The position numbers and the translations under genes are program-made. A stretch of DNA of 64,000 nt, taken from assembly GCA_033398695.1 (NCBI GenBank), contig CM065818.1, positions 81,960,092 to 82,024,091 on the forward strand, written 5' to 3'. The stretch's first letter is position 1, and each line of letters begins with the position of its first letter. Under the pieces are notes generated by a model. It was not told the origin of the DNA and searched no databases. It worked only from the letters and a program-made list of their open reading frames with translations. Positions 1-11,055 of the stretch are shown here, piece after piece. This DNA is from Orobanche coerulescens (lineage: Eukaryota > Streptophyta > Magnoliopsida > Lamiales > Orobanchaceae).

Positions 1-987
1 GTCCCAGTATCTAACCAACAACGGATTTGAGAAAGGTGCTGTGGACAAGACCTTGTTTAAGATACAGGAAGGTGATGACCTTCTTATGGTGCAAATCTAT
101 GTGGATGATATAATTTTTGGTTCAACTAACCTTGCTTTGTGTCAAAGGTTCTCTCATCTCATGCAAAGTAAATTTGAAATGAGTATCATGGGGGAACTTA
201 GTTATTTCCTAGGTTTGCAGGTAAAGCAGTAGCCTACAGGTATTTTCATCAACCAGGAAAAATACAGCAAGGAGCTTCTCAACAAATTTGGAATGAACAC
301 TTCCAAATCTTCGCCAACCCCCATGAGCACTTCCGTGCAAATTAGTGCTGATGAAGCCGGAAAGCCGTTTGACCAATCACTCTACAGGAAGCTCATTGGT
401 TCGCTCCTGTACCTAACGGCTAGCATGCCCGATATCCAGTTTGCTGTTGGAGTGTGTGCGAGATATCAAGTAGCACCAAAGGAATCACACTTCAATACAG
501 CTAAACGAATCCTGAAGTACATTAAAGGAACAGTCGATGCAGGACTATGGTATCCTAAAGAAGGCGGATTCGATTTAGTTGGATACAGCGACTCGGATCT
601 TGGAGGCTGAAAGCTAGATAGGAAGAGTACAAGTGGAACTTATCACTTTCTTGGACCTAGACTCGTTTCTTGGTTCAGTAAGAAGCAATTGGCTAACTCT
701 CTTTCCACAGCTGAATCTGAATACTATTCTGCTGGTAGCTGCTGTATGCAGATCCTTTGGATGCAGCAACAATTGTCAAACTATGGAATCGATGCCAGAG
801 AGACTCCAATCATGTGTGATAGTACGAGTACAATTGCAATCATGCACAATCCTGTCCTGCACTCGCGCACTAAGCATATCAACATGAAGCATCACTTTCT
901 AAGAATCACGTCGAGAACTAAGATGTTCGCCTTGAAAAAGTTCATACAGACATTCAGCTGGCTGACATCTTCACCAAGCCGCTCGAG
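1..987 (+). pseudogene. pol: Copia-0 pol remnant: reverse transcriptase C-terminal part and RNase H
   Basis: This is the 3' part of a Ty1/copia polyprotein entering from the left edge. One frame shows the RT catalytic motif YVDDIIFGS near 98-124, then LIGSLLYLTASMPDIQFAV, the RNase H start (GYSDSDLGG near 580-607), STAESEYYSA near 706, and TKHINMKHHFLR near 871. In a second frame the conserved tail QLADIFTKPLE is readable at about 955-987. It is broken by an in-frame TAG at 230-232, a TGA at 608-610 and a frameshift between about 900 and 940. No LTR follows: at about 988 the sequence passes directly into a Gypsy-3 LTR remnant across shared bases (ttgagtttt). The role in an intact element would be cDNA synthesis. 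The copy is dead. Confidence 0.93.
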
Positions 988-1201
988 TTTGAGTTTTGGC
1001 ATTCTGGCCTGGTATTTTCGAATGGGATTTTGACGGTGTTTGGTCAAATCGATTATGAAAAGCGTACGAGTATTTTGGTAAAGTATTACCATCATTGGTC
1101 TTTTGGCATGACATGAATGATTATGGATATAATTTTCATCATGGTGGGTTCCGATGCGAACCACAGTGCTGTAATATCCCCGGAGGTTTGGGGCTGTTAC
1201 A
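988..1201 (+). repeat. Gypsy-3 LTR, 3' end fragment (left edge of unit A)
   Basis: These 214 bases match 19781-19996 with few differences and end in the typical Ty3/gypsy LTR terminus, a gtaatatcc block followed by tttgggg and gttaca. They have no coding content. The same block opens unit B, so this is taken as the left edge of the first copy of a duplicated segment. Confidence 0.75.
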
Positions 1202-1554
1202 CGTATTGTAATACCCGTACTTTTCATTTCTATATTTTTTGATTCTAGCGACTCGTTTGTGTTCATTGATATATTTTGGACATGTTTTGTTCGGTACTTC
1301 TCATCATTCTAGCGAGTTTTGATATTGTTTTGGATTAATCGTCATATTATTTCGACTTTTCCACGTTTGGGTTCGAGTCTTGTGAATCTTGTTCGAAACT
1401 GTTGTTTTATTGTTCCAACTAGTTCAGTCAACATTTATAGACATGTTGTGAGCTCCAAAGTTGTTATTAGATCTCGTATCGTGATCTTTCTGACATTTGG
1501 TCCATTTCGTAATATTTCAAAGTTTTGGGTACTCGCTTACGCGCTTATTTTTAC
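1202..1554 (+). repeat. Diverged TRG-1-type 3' interior fragment (unit A copy)
   Basis: The stretch begins cgtat-tgtaataccc and aligns, with much divergence, to the non-coding 3' interior of TRG-1 as read at 37500-37900. Shared landmarks are actcgtttgtgtt, cctgtgaatctt-type and tctcgtatcgtgat blocks. It is nearly identical to 19997-20349. I see no gene here. It sits between the Gypsy-3 LTR end and the TRG-1 LTR in both units. Confidence 0.55.
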
Positions 1555-2340
1555 TGTAACACCCCAAACCAATTGGGAATATTACAGCGCCGCAGTCCCT
1601 CTCCGTGAGGATCTACCAGGCTAAAAGCGAAAAACACAATGTATAGATACATGCCAACATGGCTAATAAAGAATCACTAGACCGATTTGGTCTTTTACCA
1701 CGACATACATATCGATCATACATAACTCTTTCTCATAACTCATGCCCACGCAGAGGTTGGAATACACCAACATTCCCATAAAATGGGAGAATAATACAAT
1801 GGAGAGACAAACAAGAAAACTCTACCGAAATACTCAACGACTAGTCTTCATGTGATTAGTATCGTCGTCTTCCATCACCCTTCGCACCGATCCTATGATC
1901 TGCTCCCCAGCAACCTGCAAGTACCTGGATGCAATATAGACATCCACCCCGCAAATACTCGGGGTTAGCAAAACTCCACTGTTTTGCTAGTGCAAGTATA
2001 AAATACAAATACAAGCCATACATATCATACTCCAATACACAATAATCTTGAACATACTCCCTGAGACAATTTACTTGATCAAAACAATTCAAATCATGAA
2101 AGGTGGAATGGAACACATATACATCTAACAAAATCCTTTAAAATCTCGGGATTTTTGAAAACGTTTGGGATTTAAGAATTCTAAATTCTTCGAAACCATT
2201 TAGGGACACAACCCAAAAGTCATTTTTCCAAAATATAATTATGATAACAAGGCACGGGGTCCACGACACAATCATACCATTCCGGTCATAAAGCACGGGG
2301 TCCATGACCCGATCACACATATCAACATATTCCCAAGGCT

Positions 2341-2730
2341 TATTCGCATCCCGTGCTAACAAGCCACAGACCTCAGATGTTTCCGCAGAACATACACGAG
2401 TGAATAACCAAATGGGAAATCATATCGAATCACATGTCAACGTGACAATAGTCACGTGACCATAACCATACTCACATTTATAGTTATCCTGTCATCGTAC
2501 TAGCAAGCTACGAACCTCGGAGCCTCCAAGAGATGTACCCGATTGGACAACTCATGACATCGTACTAACCAAATCACAACCATAAGTTATCCAGGCATCG
2601 CACTAACAAGCTACGAACCTCGGAGTCCCTGCAAGACATACCCGGATTGGATAACCCCAAAAGTTATCCCGGCATTGGGCTAGCAAGTCACGAACCTCGG
2701 AGTCCCCGTAAGACATACCCGATGAATAAC
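2341..2730 (-). repeat. Four imperfect tandem copies of a roughly 70-bp block in the TRG-1 LTR
   Basis: The core gttatcc...catc...ctagcaagctacgaacctcggag...acatacccgattgg recurs at about 2341-2407 (most diverged), 2480-2549, 2596-2652 and 2663-2726. Spacers between copies vary. Counterparts occur in unit B (30566-30970), in the truncated LTRs near 17610 and 36270, and inverted in unit C (39690-40110). Confidence 0.7.
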
Positions 2731-3714
2731 CCTACGGCCCTGCCCGACCCATACTAGCAAGTATGAATCCCGGATATTCAACAATCTTACCCAGTGGCAC
2801 ATCACTTAGAACAATCACACAACAATAGGCACACACCAAGCCAAACAACACGAAGCATCACAACCTCCTTTCAAAGGAGTGATGACCAATATCACAACAT
2901 GCCACATTCTCACCGAACAAAAACACGTATCGATACACGATCCCCGACAATTCATCACGGTATATTACACTTACGAAATATATATATAACATCTTTCAAT
3001 ATACAACACATACTCACATAATTCGAATGCACATTTACTCAAGAAGCATACGAGTTATCTCGAAGAAAACCCTTTTTATCGAGAATATGCCGATCCTTTT
3101 AAAATTCTTCAAAACATTCAAGTTCCACATATAATCAATTACTAACTACCACATCTACGAAACACAAAGTGTATGGGCAAGATACTTGCCTCGAAACTAC
3201 GAACAACCGAACAACAAACGGATGAGGTTAAGCAGCCCTCGAGTTTCCAAAAATGACCAAGAACTCGATAACTCCACGAGAACTACGAAAATAACACCAT
3301 TACGAATCAATAACACTAATCGGAATACAAAACGATCCTAAGAACAACAAGGATCTAAGTGTTCTCAAGGAAATCAAGAATCATTGCTCTGGGTGATATA
3401 AAATCAATAATTGGGTTACCAATCTGAAGATCATGGTCAAGTCAACAAGAATATATAACCGATCAGATGAGATCAGGTAAGAATCACGAATCCAAGGGAA
3501 AACCCCAAATATTTCTCAACTAGGGTTCTGAGGGAGTAAATACTTTGATCCGAAATGAAAACCAGTTACATGATGATAATAACATGAAGGAAACTCACCA
3601 AGATTATGTTTGAAGATGAAGATCTCTCATGATCTTCCTCAAAGACCTGTCCCGTCGACCGGAAGCGAAAAGGAGAGAAAAAGAAAGAAAAATGAGAAAG
3701 CAGGCCTCATGCGG

Positions 3715-3722
3715 TATTTATC
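3715..3722 (-). promoter_or_regulatory. TATA-like box of the TRG-1 LTR, unit A
   Basis: The minus strand reads GATAAATA here, next to the last palindrome of the array. The unit C copy has a cleaner TATAAATA at the equivalent place (38738). Confidence 0.5.
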
Positions 3723-3736
3723 TTTGGGCCGATTAT

Positions 3737-4111
3737 TAGCATGCGCTAAACACCCTGTATTAGCGCGCGCTAACGGGGTCAACGCCCTAAAAAACTCCGC
3801 CCGCAACACGGTTAGCATGCGCTAGCCAATATGCCTAGCGTGCGCTAACGGGTCACGAATCCAGTCCAGTAGTTCCTGGACTCGTCTGCACCTACCAGGT
3901 AGCGTGTGCTAGAAAGAACAATTAGCGTGCGCTAGGCAGACGATAGCGTGTGCTATCAACTAACCATAGCGTGCGCTAACGAGACTCCATTCCCAGTCTA
4001 GTAGCTCCTGGACTGCCTCTGAACTGCAGTTGGCATGCGCTACACAGGCGGTAGCATGCGCTAACAATGACACAGTAGCGCACGCTACACTACAAGCGAT
4101 AGCGTGTGCTA
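3737..4111 (-). promoter_or_regulatory. Phased TAGCGYRCGCTA palindrome array, TRG-1 U3 (unit A)
   Basis: Twelve copies or near-copies of the 12-bp palindrome-like motif start at 3737, 3761, 3813, 3836, 3900, 3923, 3944, 3967, 4031, 4052, 4076 and 4100. Spacing is 20-24 bp inside groups of four and 64 bp between groups; one 52-bp gap looks like a decayed slot. The two spacers hold a second palindrome (3864-3881 and 3996-4013). The array abuts the TATA-like box. The position is that of U3 enhancers, but function is inferred only. Confidence 0.85.
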
Positions 4112-4280
4112 CAAGACAATGAGTCAAAAACTCATGCAACGATCCGGAACGAAAATCAAACACGTGTCAACTCATGACACGACCATATGTGGCACAACAT
4201 TCCAAAGACATGGGCAATGCCAATATGATAACCCACAGAAAAACTCATCAAAAAGTGGAATGAAGATCTCGGGTATTACA

Positions 4281-4301
4281 TTGTACCCCTCTTAAAAGAA
4301 G
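4281..4301 (-). other. TRG-1 polypurine tract (PPT), unit A
   Basis: On the minus strand the tract reads CTTCTTTTAAGAGGGGTACAA directly before the LTR start. It follows a ttcggggccgaaac block typical of the 3' end of plant Ty3/gypsy elements. It would prime second-strand DNA synthesis. Confidence 0.8.
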
Positions 4302-5064
4302 TTTCGGCCCCGAAACTTAAAACATAAAACGATCAGCGCAAAACAATCTCTGACAACACATTTTATCCTTTGCCGATGTCCTGCTATGAATCACATGCAG
4401 CACGTGGCTGCTACCATCCATATCACTACGCCAGAATGATAACGAAATGCAACGAACAAAAAAATCAATATGGTTGGCTAGCTCGAATAGTACGTTAGGC
4501 AAAACGCAAATTAAATGCTGAGCAAATATAAAATTCCACCACCCGAGGGTTGGAATATCGACAACAAAGCTAATTTACCGAACTAAAGGAAATTACGAAG
4601 AGATCTGAATGCTCAAAAATCACGATACGAGAGCAACAAAAAAATCAGACAACAAACGATCGAACCAGAACGATCGAGACAATAACGGTCGAACAGTCAT
4701 ATTCGAATCACGACGAACAACAAAAATCAAATAGCACCTCGAAGTTCTCACATGTGCATTTACATAAGATTCACATGAATGGAGCCGTATTTGGAAAAAG
4801 TCATAACGACAAACGAATTTCTTCGAAACAGTACCACAACTAGTCCAACAATGAAAAGTGAAGAATAGAACAAGTTCAGAAAATATCAACGAACACAAAC
4901 GAGTCGATAGAGTTGAAAATACGTAAGTTCAAAATTCGATCCACTTCTAACAAAAGAAGTTTATCCCCAAAATTCGAAACAACAAGGCAAGAGAAAAACA
5001 TAACACACAACTGGTAGTTAACAAGTCTCAGGGACCCCTCAGAGTCAAATCCTGATATCAGTGC
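4302..5064 (-). other. TRG-1 non-coding 3' interior between gag and PPT (unit A)
   Basis: About 760 bases contain no protease, reverse transcriptase or integrase motif in any frame. On the minus strand, at about 4990-4950, a decayed PPT-like block (ttttggggataaacttctttt) comes soon after gag. Some 45 bases present in unit B near 32993-33040 are missing here. Downstream sequence resembles the diverged fragment at 1202-1554. The region is best read as the relic 3' UTR of a gag-only element. Confidence 0.7.
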
Positions 5065-6082
5065 TCAAGTCCGTGTCTCGGAAGACTCGGTATCTAACTC
5101 GCAAAACTGAACCCAGTGCCCCATAAGTCCGCACTTGTAACACGTTACTGGCGGAGAAGGGGAATGTGCACGAACATGCCCCGAAACATTGCCGTTGAAA
5201 CACCTCCTGGCCTTACCAAGAGTCAAAGCTGACGATTTGGAACTCTCCACGAATCGAGCGATGAAGCTTCACAGCAGAAATACTACGACACTGCAATCCA
5301 AAAACGCCAACTCCTGTACTGTCTATAAGGTCATCGGATATCCTTCGTTTCTTTGGCTCGTGCACACACTCCGACAATATCGAAGCCGGTTCGTAAGCCA
5401 AGGCTCGATCCTGATAATCCCTCAAAAAATTGCAAGTGAATCTCGCTATATACTGGCGAATCTACAGCTTCATTCGTCTGTCAAAATGAAGGATCTTCTC
5501 TTCTTCGGTCCTCACCTGATCTCGCACATAACTGAGTTGTTTGCTATTGTCGATAATAGCCTGCAACACTGATACATCTTGCGGTTCTGCCAAATAGAAT
5601 TCACGAATTCTCTGCTCTCTAATCAATTTCGGACAGAACTCAGCTTCCATAAATGCCTGGAACTCCGCCCACGTGACACCATAATCATGAGGTTGAACAG
5701 CTTCCCACCAATTAGCAGCATCTTTGTCAAGAAGGTACTGAGCGATAGGCAGCTTTCGCTCTTCGGGACAATCGACAGCCTAAAATATCTTTCCCAACTG
5801 GAAAAGCCAACCATCCCAGCCCAACAGATCCGCAGAACTAGCGAATCGAGGGGGATTCATACGAATTACTTCTTAAAGCCATTGATTTACACCGACGTTC
5901 CGAGTTGTGTCAGTGTTGCGTTGAACAGCCTGGGTCAATTGAGTCATATGTGCTGCTACTTGTTGCAATATAGTAGCAACACCAATACCAATATCATTCC
6001 CGGCAATATTCTCTCTATTCTGCATCTGATCTCCGTGGCCATCAGTACCACGGTTACGACCATGACATCTTCCCCTCGGCAT
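5065..6082 (-). pseudogene. gag: TRG-1 gag remnant (unit A)
   Basis: Read on the minus strand from an ATG at 6082, the product starts MPRGRCHGRNRG, a basic Gly/Arg N-terminus common in plant Ty3/gypsy Gag. A retrotransposon gag core follows (MNPPRFA, CPEERKLPIAQYLL, NWWEAVQPHDYG, WAEFQAFMEAEF, about 5860-5640). Near 5139-5098 there is one CCHC zinc knuckle, CYKCGLMGHWVQFC. Nonsense codons interrupt it near 5873, 5779 and 5462, and a frameshift lies near 5213-5250. The same three stops occur in unit B, so the gene was dead before the segment duplicated. No pol follows. Gag would form the virus-like particle. Confidence 0.85.
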
Positions 6083-6512
6083 ACTAATAAGAAACAATCT
6101 AATGCAACGAAAATCCCATAATCACACATAGAATCCATTCACAGACGATAGACTGAAAGAATTAGGCCAGAAGGCAAAAATACAGTCCCATAACTTTTGC
6201 CCAGCTTGAAAGCGCGCTCCACAACAAAAGATGGCGTGCGCTAACTGTGCAAGTTTGGCAACACATTCATACTCACCTACGAACGGAACTAGACCGAAGG
6301 TTACAAATAAACATCAGCGTACAAATCCAAATACCAATGGTTCGCATAATTATAACCTTACACAAATAATCATCAGGAATTAATTAATATTCAAACCAAA
6401 ATCCCATCTCTTGGTCACGAAAACTATTTCAACAAGTGCATACCGAATGACTCAGCATTCACACCACCACTTTAATCACAACTCGGAGCACTGCAGCTGC
6501 AATAACGATAAC
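6083..6512 (-). other. TRG-1 5' leader, part, with two array-like motifs (unit A)
   Basis: This is non-coding leader upstream of gag on the minus strand, cut at 6512 by the Copia-1 insertion and resuming at 16128. Two diverged copies of the U3 palindrome (aagcgcgct near 6210-6218 and tggcgtgcgcta at 6232-6243) lie about 22 bp apart. Otherwise it is AT-rich and featureless. The last five bases (6508-6512, ATAAC) are the left target-site duplication of Copia-1. Confidence 0.65.
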
Positions 6513-8531
6513 TGTTAGGAATATGCCCTCGAGTGCCACTCAGAGGATGTTGAGTGAGGGTATTGTACTTGTAATTATGTAAATCATTTATATAAGGCAA
6601 TGAATGTTTCTTTATTTACTGGTAGTTACTGGCGTTCCTAACTCGTAAATATACGTATAGAAACTAGTCTATGTATTTGAGAGCAAAACGTTCCACTCCT
6701 TATTGGATAAGGAGGTCGGCACTGGAAAGGTTTATAGCTCAAATACTTAATCGTTCGCAAGTCGATGAAACTTGACTGGGCATTAAGTTTATGTGAAGAC
6801 TTGTATGACGTGTTCTTTGACATGGAGAGTGCCTGTCGAACGCTAATGGTTAGTGGGAGCACACGTTATAGGTATGCTAATTGGATTAGTATACTCGAAC
6901 CGACTAACCCTCGATTCGTCACATGGATTTCACTCCGAGACAGTCAATGACGGAATCGAAAGGTTGTGATAGGTATTCATGAACCTTCGACTTGAGGATT
7001 TAGTAGGGATGTGCTTGTGACGTCAAGATTTTCATTAGAGTAGTTCGACCCTATAAACCGGGAGGCAGGGGTCAACCTCGACGTGCATCTTGACGGGCAA
7101 GTAGCAGGTCCTACTGAATACCAAGATAGAATTCTTTCTCCCTTTAGTGAGCGGGTTATATGTCCTATGCGGTTATTGGCAGATGAGATCATAAGTCTTT
7201 GGCCAAAGCATTGGAGCTAGTTGTATTAGATACACGACAGCTCGATGATCTCGATTTGCATTAACGCATGCATAGCGTCAAGTACAGATAGGGTTTGACT
7301 GACCGTGACCCTATAACTTGATCGGGACATTTGAAAGAAGGGTTTATACGTATACTGGTATTCACGACAGAATGGTTCTTGAATGATCCCAATCATTCGT
7401 TCTCATTTGGGGTACAGTGTAGGCCGCCAGGCTGGCTAGGTGGTGCTACTACTCTTTGGTTCCTCCCATTGCTGACTGAGACGAACCTACCGAGTCGCGC
7501 AATAGGGTTGACGACGGAATTAATTGAGCTTGTTCTCTTATTATAAATATTAGATATTGGATATCTAATTTATTGGACATTGGATGTCTAATTGATTTTG
7601 GGACATTGGATGTCTAACTTAATTTATTGGATAAATTAATTTACGGCCTAATAAAATAAATATATTACTGGGTGATTAATTTAATTCATGAATATAATTA
7701 TTTCTTGGAGAAATTAATTATATTATTTTGTATTTGATATGATTAATTAATTGGATTAATTAAACCACACAAATACATCAGAACAGAATAGGAGTTTATC
7801 TATTTGGACTCACGGGAGTCCGAAACGAACCGAACTCGTCCCGGCTCCTTCTAGATGGCCATCCCATTTTCCCTCCTCTTTCCTTTTGGTCATAGTCTTC
7901 ACCTTAGTTGGTGGATGACTTGAATTATCAAGGGAACAAGATCTTTTAATTAATTCATTTTAATTATTTGGTCTTGATTTGGGAGCATTTTATAGGGAAT
8001 AAAATGAAGACTCTCATCACTTGTTTGAACAAGCTTCCAAACGTGACGATAGGGAGAGAGAGATACTTTGAGTTTAACACTCATCTTCATCTTCTTCATT
8101 CACTTCTTCTTCATTTTTCTTGGAGAAAAATTGAGAGAAAATTATTGAGAGATATATTATACACTTAGAGTGTAGTAATAAAAGCTTCATCACTTGATTC
8201 TAGCCGTAACCTCAGAGGTTAATTGAGTGTTGTTGTTCCGATCGTCTTTCCGGCGCGTGGCAAGTAGAGACGCGGTGTTTTCGGCATTGGATCGTTCAAG
8301 GGCTTGGAGCGGATTGAACTCGTAGAGATCAAACTAAAGCTTGGGGAATAGCTCAATAGAAGGTTACCATTTAATCAACGGACTTCGAGGGTTAGTTTCT
8401 TACGACTCTTGTTTTTCGTTTACACATTCGTATATACGTAGCTCGATCGATCCTCGTAGGGATTCGGATCGAATTAATTTTCATTTTACCGCTTCCGCTG
8501 GGCCTTCGTTTTTAGGCACCGAATCCCAACA
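6513..8531 (+). repeat. Copia-1 5' LTR (2019 bp)
   Basis: It begins TGTTAGGAATATGCCC and ends GAATCCCAACA, directly before the primer-binding site. The 3' half has AT-rich blocks (repeats of ggacattggatgtcta near 7575-7620), a CT-rich leader (about 8080-8120) and a TA-rich stretch (atatattatac near 8150) that may be core promoter. ORFs inside are not genes. No palindrome array of the Gypsy-1 or TRG-1 kind is present. Confidence 0.95.
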
Positions 8532-8532
8532 G

Positions 8533-8544
8533 TGGTATCGAAGC
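8533..8544 (+). other. Copia-1 primer-binding site (PBS)
   Basis: TGGTATCGAAGC lies one base after the LTR. It matches the complement of the initiator tRNA-Met 3' end (TGGTATCAGAGC) except for two changes. Confidence 0.85.
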
Positions 8545-10155
8545 AAGGTCTTGCGATCGTATATACGATATTGGCATTTGGAATGCTCGATTAGATGGTG
8601 ACTGATTTGGAATCATTTTAGTCATAATCGTGGTATATGTTTTTACGTTCGTTGTAGTTATATTTTTCGTAAGTTTATGTCTAAATATAAATCTTAATTT
8701 CTTGGAAATATGATTTATATTGAAGATATGAATGTTGTAGAATATAGATATTGGATATCCGGTCGAAAAACTAGCCCCGAAATGCCGTTGGGACGGTCGG
8801 GAGGGTCGGGAGGCGAGGCCGCGGCCCGGGGCTATTGCGGCCGCCACAGGCAGCCATCTTGGGGGCCGCCGCCCAGGGCTGCTGGGCATCCGGCCCGCAC
8901 CAGCCGCGCATGAATCGGCCATGCCATGCCTGTCTGCCGGCAGTGACTCGGCCATGGCAGGCCTTTTTCGCCCCAGCTCGATTTTTTCGTGTATTCTTGA
9001 AAATTAATCTCCCTCATGTTAAATTGGATTTAATATGATTAAAATGATTTATGGTATTTCATTTTATAAGGGAAATTTGATTAATTGGAATATTTATGGT
9101 CGACCGAATTATTTTGAACGTTATCATATTACCAATTGTGTGAATCAATTGGATCGGTTCGTATTGTTGATTGGATCAATGTATCTCTACGCTTTCTATT
9201 TATATAGTATTTATTAGATGAATGCTTTTTGAATGGGGATGTGGTTCGTGGACTTAGTTTTGAATCGTTCGTTTTATTCGATTGGGTTGTAAAGGCCGTT
9301 TTGAGCCTATTTATTTTACTAGAAATATTTGTATCTAGGATGCAATTTTCAATGTAAGATTTATATGTAATGACGAAGACCGGAGGAAGATCCATTTCGA
9401 GAAGACGAAGATTCAAGATGAAGACTTGTAATTAGATTACGGAGTTTTTGTTTTCTAGGAACGGTCCATGAACCACATGTTGGTAGCAACTAGGTTGTGA
9501 ACGGTTGTTTCATATTGTATGAATGCCACAAATGCGCTTAAACGATTAATGTGCAAGGTGTAACGCTAATCGCGAAAATTCTCCCACGATAAATTATTAA
9601 GTTTATAAGGTTTCAAGGTTTTCCTTCCCTTCATCGAGCTTTCGGGAAATTGAAATCCAAACCGGATGTGCTATGCTTCCGAGTTATCGGGGTCGTCGTT
9701 CGGGGAGGACGGATAAATTACCGAGAGCGCATTGGATGCCTTCGGTTGGAGCAAATTTTATCCCAAGAAACCTGATAGGTTGCCGGATAAGATTCAATTG
9801 TGAAACTGATTTGCGTCGATGGTATAAACTTAACTTGTTCACGAACCATAGAAACCGTATAGGTTGAGGGGAGTGAACAAGGGGAAAAAGAAGATCTAAT
9901 CATCCATTAGATGGGTTGGTGTTGGACACCACTTTATAAAAATTAATAGACTAGAAACCTATTCGGTTGCCCTCTATTAAGATTTATAAAGAACTCGATC
10001 ACAACTATGAAGTAGAGAGACGATACTTCCGGATATCACATGGGAGTGTGTTATTCCGATAAAAATAATGGGAGCTGGGTAACAAGAATAGAAAAGACCT
10101 TAATTCTGTACTCAGATCATAATATAACAAGTCACTAATTAATCTGTTATACTTA
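8545..10155 (+). other. Copia-1 5' leader with embedded GC-rich block
   Basis: About 1.6 kb of untranslated leader separates PBS and gag. It is AT-rich except for 8771-8985, which is strongly GC- and CpG-rich with small palindromes (ctgccggcag, ggccgcggcc) and a repeated cggccatg-type unit. Copia-2 has a GC-rich block at the equivalent place with different sequence. ORFs here show no known domain. Confidence 0.75.
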
Positions 10156-11055
10156 ATGCAGACAAATCTCAATATGACAATGAATCTACTCGCAATTCTG
10201 ATCGAGAAGAACACCTTAATGGGACCTAACTTTGTGGATTGGCTCCGCAATCTGATGATTGTCCTCAGTATAGAGGCACTGGGATACGTCTTGGAGACGG
10301 ACATTCCGGCGCCTCCTGTGCGGACCCGAGCCAACCAGGAAGAGATTGAAAACCACGAAAAGTGGGTTAAGGATGACGTGAAAGTCCGTGCTTATATGAT
10401 GGCTTCCATGTCTAATGAGCTTCATAGAGCTCATGAGAAAATGACTTCTGCTAGGCAGATTCTATCTCACTTAACCGAACTTTATGGTGAGCACAGCAGA
10501 ACTGCTAGATATGAGATATCCAAGCAACTGTTCGGTGCAAGGATGAAGGAAGGTGAGAAGGTTGGGGAACACGTTCTCAAAATGATATCCATGATTGAGA
10601 GATTGGAGGCTCTTGATTTTAAAATGGATACTTCTCTCCAAACCGACCTTATCCTACAGTCTCTCCCTGATTCCTTCTCACAGTTTGTTATGAACTTCAA
10701 CTGCAATGAGATTGCATGTAATTTAGCTGGGCTAATGAACAAACTTGTGACCACTCAGTCTCAGATGAAGACTCCGCGGATGAAGGAGTCTGCTCTTGTG
10801 ATTTCTTCTGGACCTTGGAGGTCTAAGAATAACAAGAAAAAGACCAAGAAGCGGACTGGACCGCAAGCTAAGGACCTTAAGGGAAAGGGCAAGGCCCCGA
10901 TGGTTCCGAAGAACAAGAAGAAGAAGGATGCTTGTCTCAAGTGCGGTGAGATGGGCCACTGGGCTAGAGACTGTCCAATTCTTCATGGCACTTCAGGTAC
11001 AGAACTTTTAGTTTTGGAAACAAATTGTTCTGTTACTGTATTTTCTACTTCCTAG
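10156..11055 (+). pseudogene. gag: Copia-1 gag (Ty1/copia Gag with CCHC knuckle)
   Basis: The frame opens at ATG 10156 and runs 299 codons. It carries a copia-type Gag core (NFVDWLRNLMIVL near residues 24-36, LHRAHEKMTSARQIL, YEISKQLFGARM) and a Lys-rich stretch (NNKKKTKKRT, near residue 225). A single zinc knuckle, CLKCGEMGHWARDC, is at about residues 260-273. The TAG at 11053-11055 falls where Copia-2 reads Trp, so it is a nonsense mutation separating gag from protease in a family with a continuous gag-pol frame. Gag would build the particle and bind RNA. Apart from the terminal stop this gag frame is intact. Confidence 0.92.

Larger units (their letters stand above)
1555..4280 (-). repeat. 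TRG-1 3' LTR, unit A (2726 bp)
   Basis: On the minus strand the repeat begins TGTAATACCCGAG at 4280 and ends GGGGTGTTACA at 1555. A polypurine tract lies immediately upstream at 4281-4301. It matches unit B (20350-21091 plus 30537-32522) end to end and unit C (38181-40843) up to a truncation. Read on the minus strand it holds a palindrome array (4111-3737), a TATA-like box (about 3722-3715), a leader, then a tandemly repeated stretch (about 2730-2341). ORFs within it are chance. Confidence 0.9.

Noticed and set aside
1207..1554. The tgtaataccc at 1207 (and 20002) as the start of another LTR.
   Set aside because: No LTR end, PBS or PPT follows. The sequence aligns better with the TRG-1 3' interior, so the motif may be coincidental.
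3610..3825. A Lys-rich ORF recurring in all TRG-1 LTR copies (31851-32066 and 38637-38852).
   Set aside because: It is antisense to the LTR leader and promoter, and the frame includes the palindrome array. It recurs only because the LTR recurs.
8512..8955. A 147-codon minus-strand ORF over the Copia-1 GC block.
   Set aside because: It is a chance frame over the GC-rich leader and LTR edge. No homologous frame exists in Copia-2.
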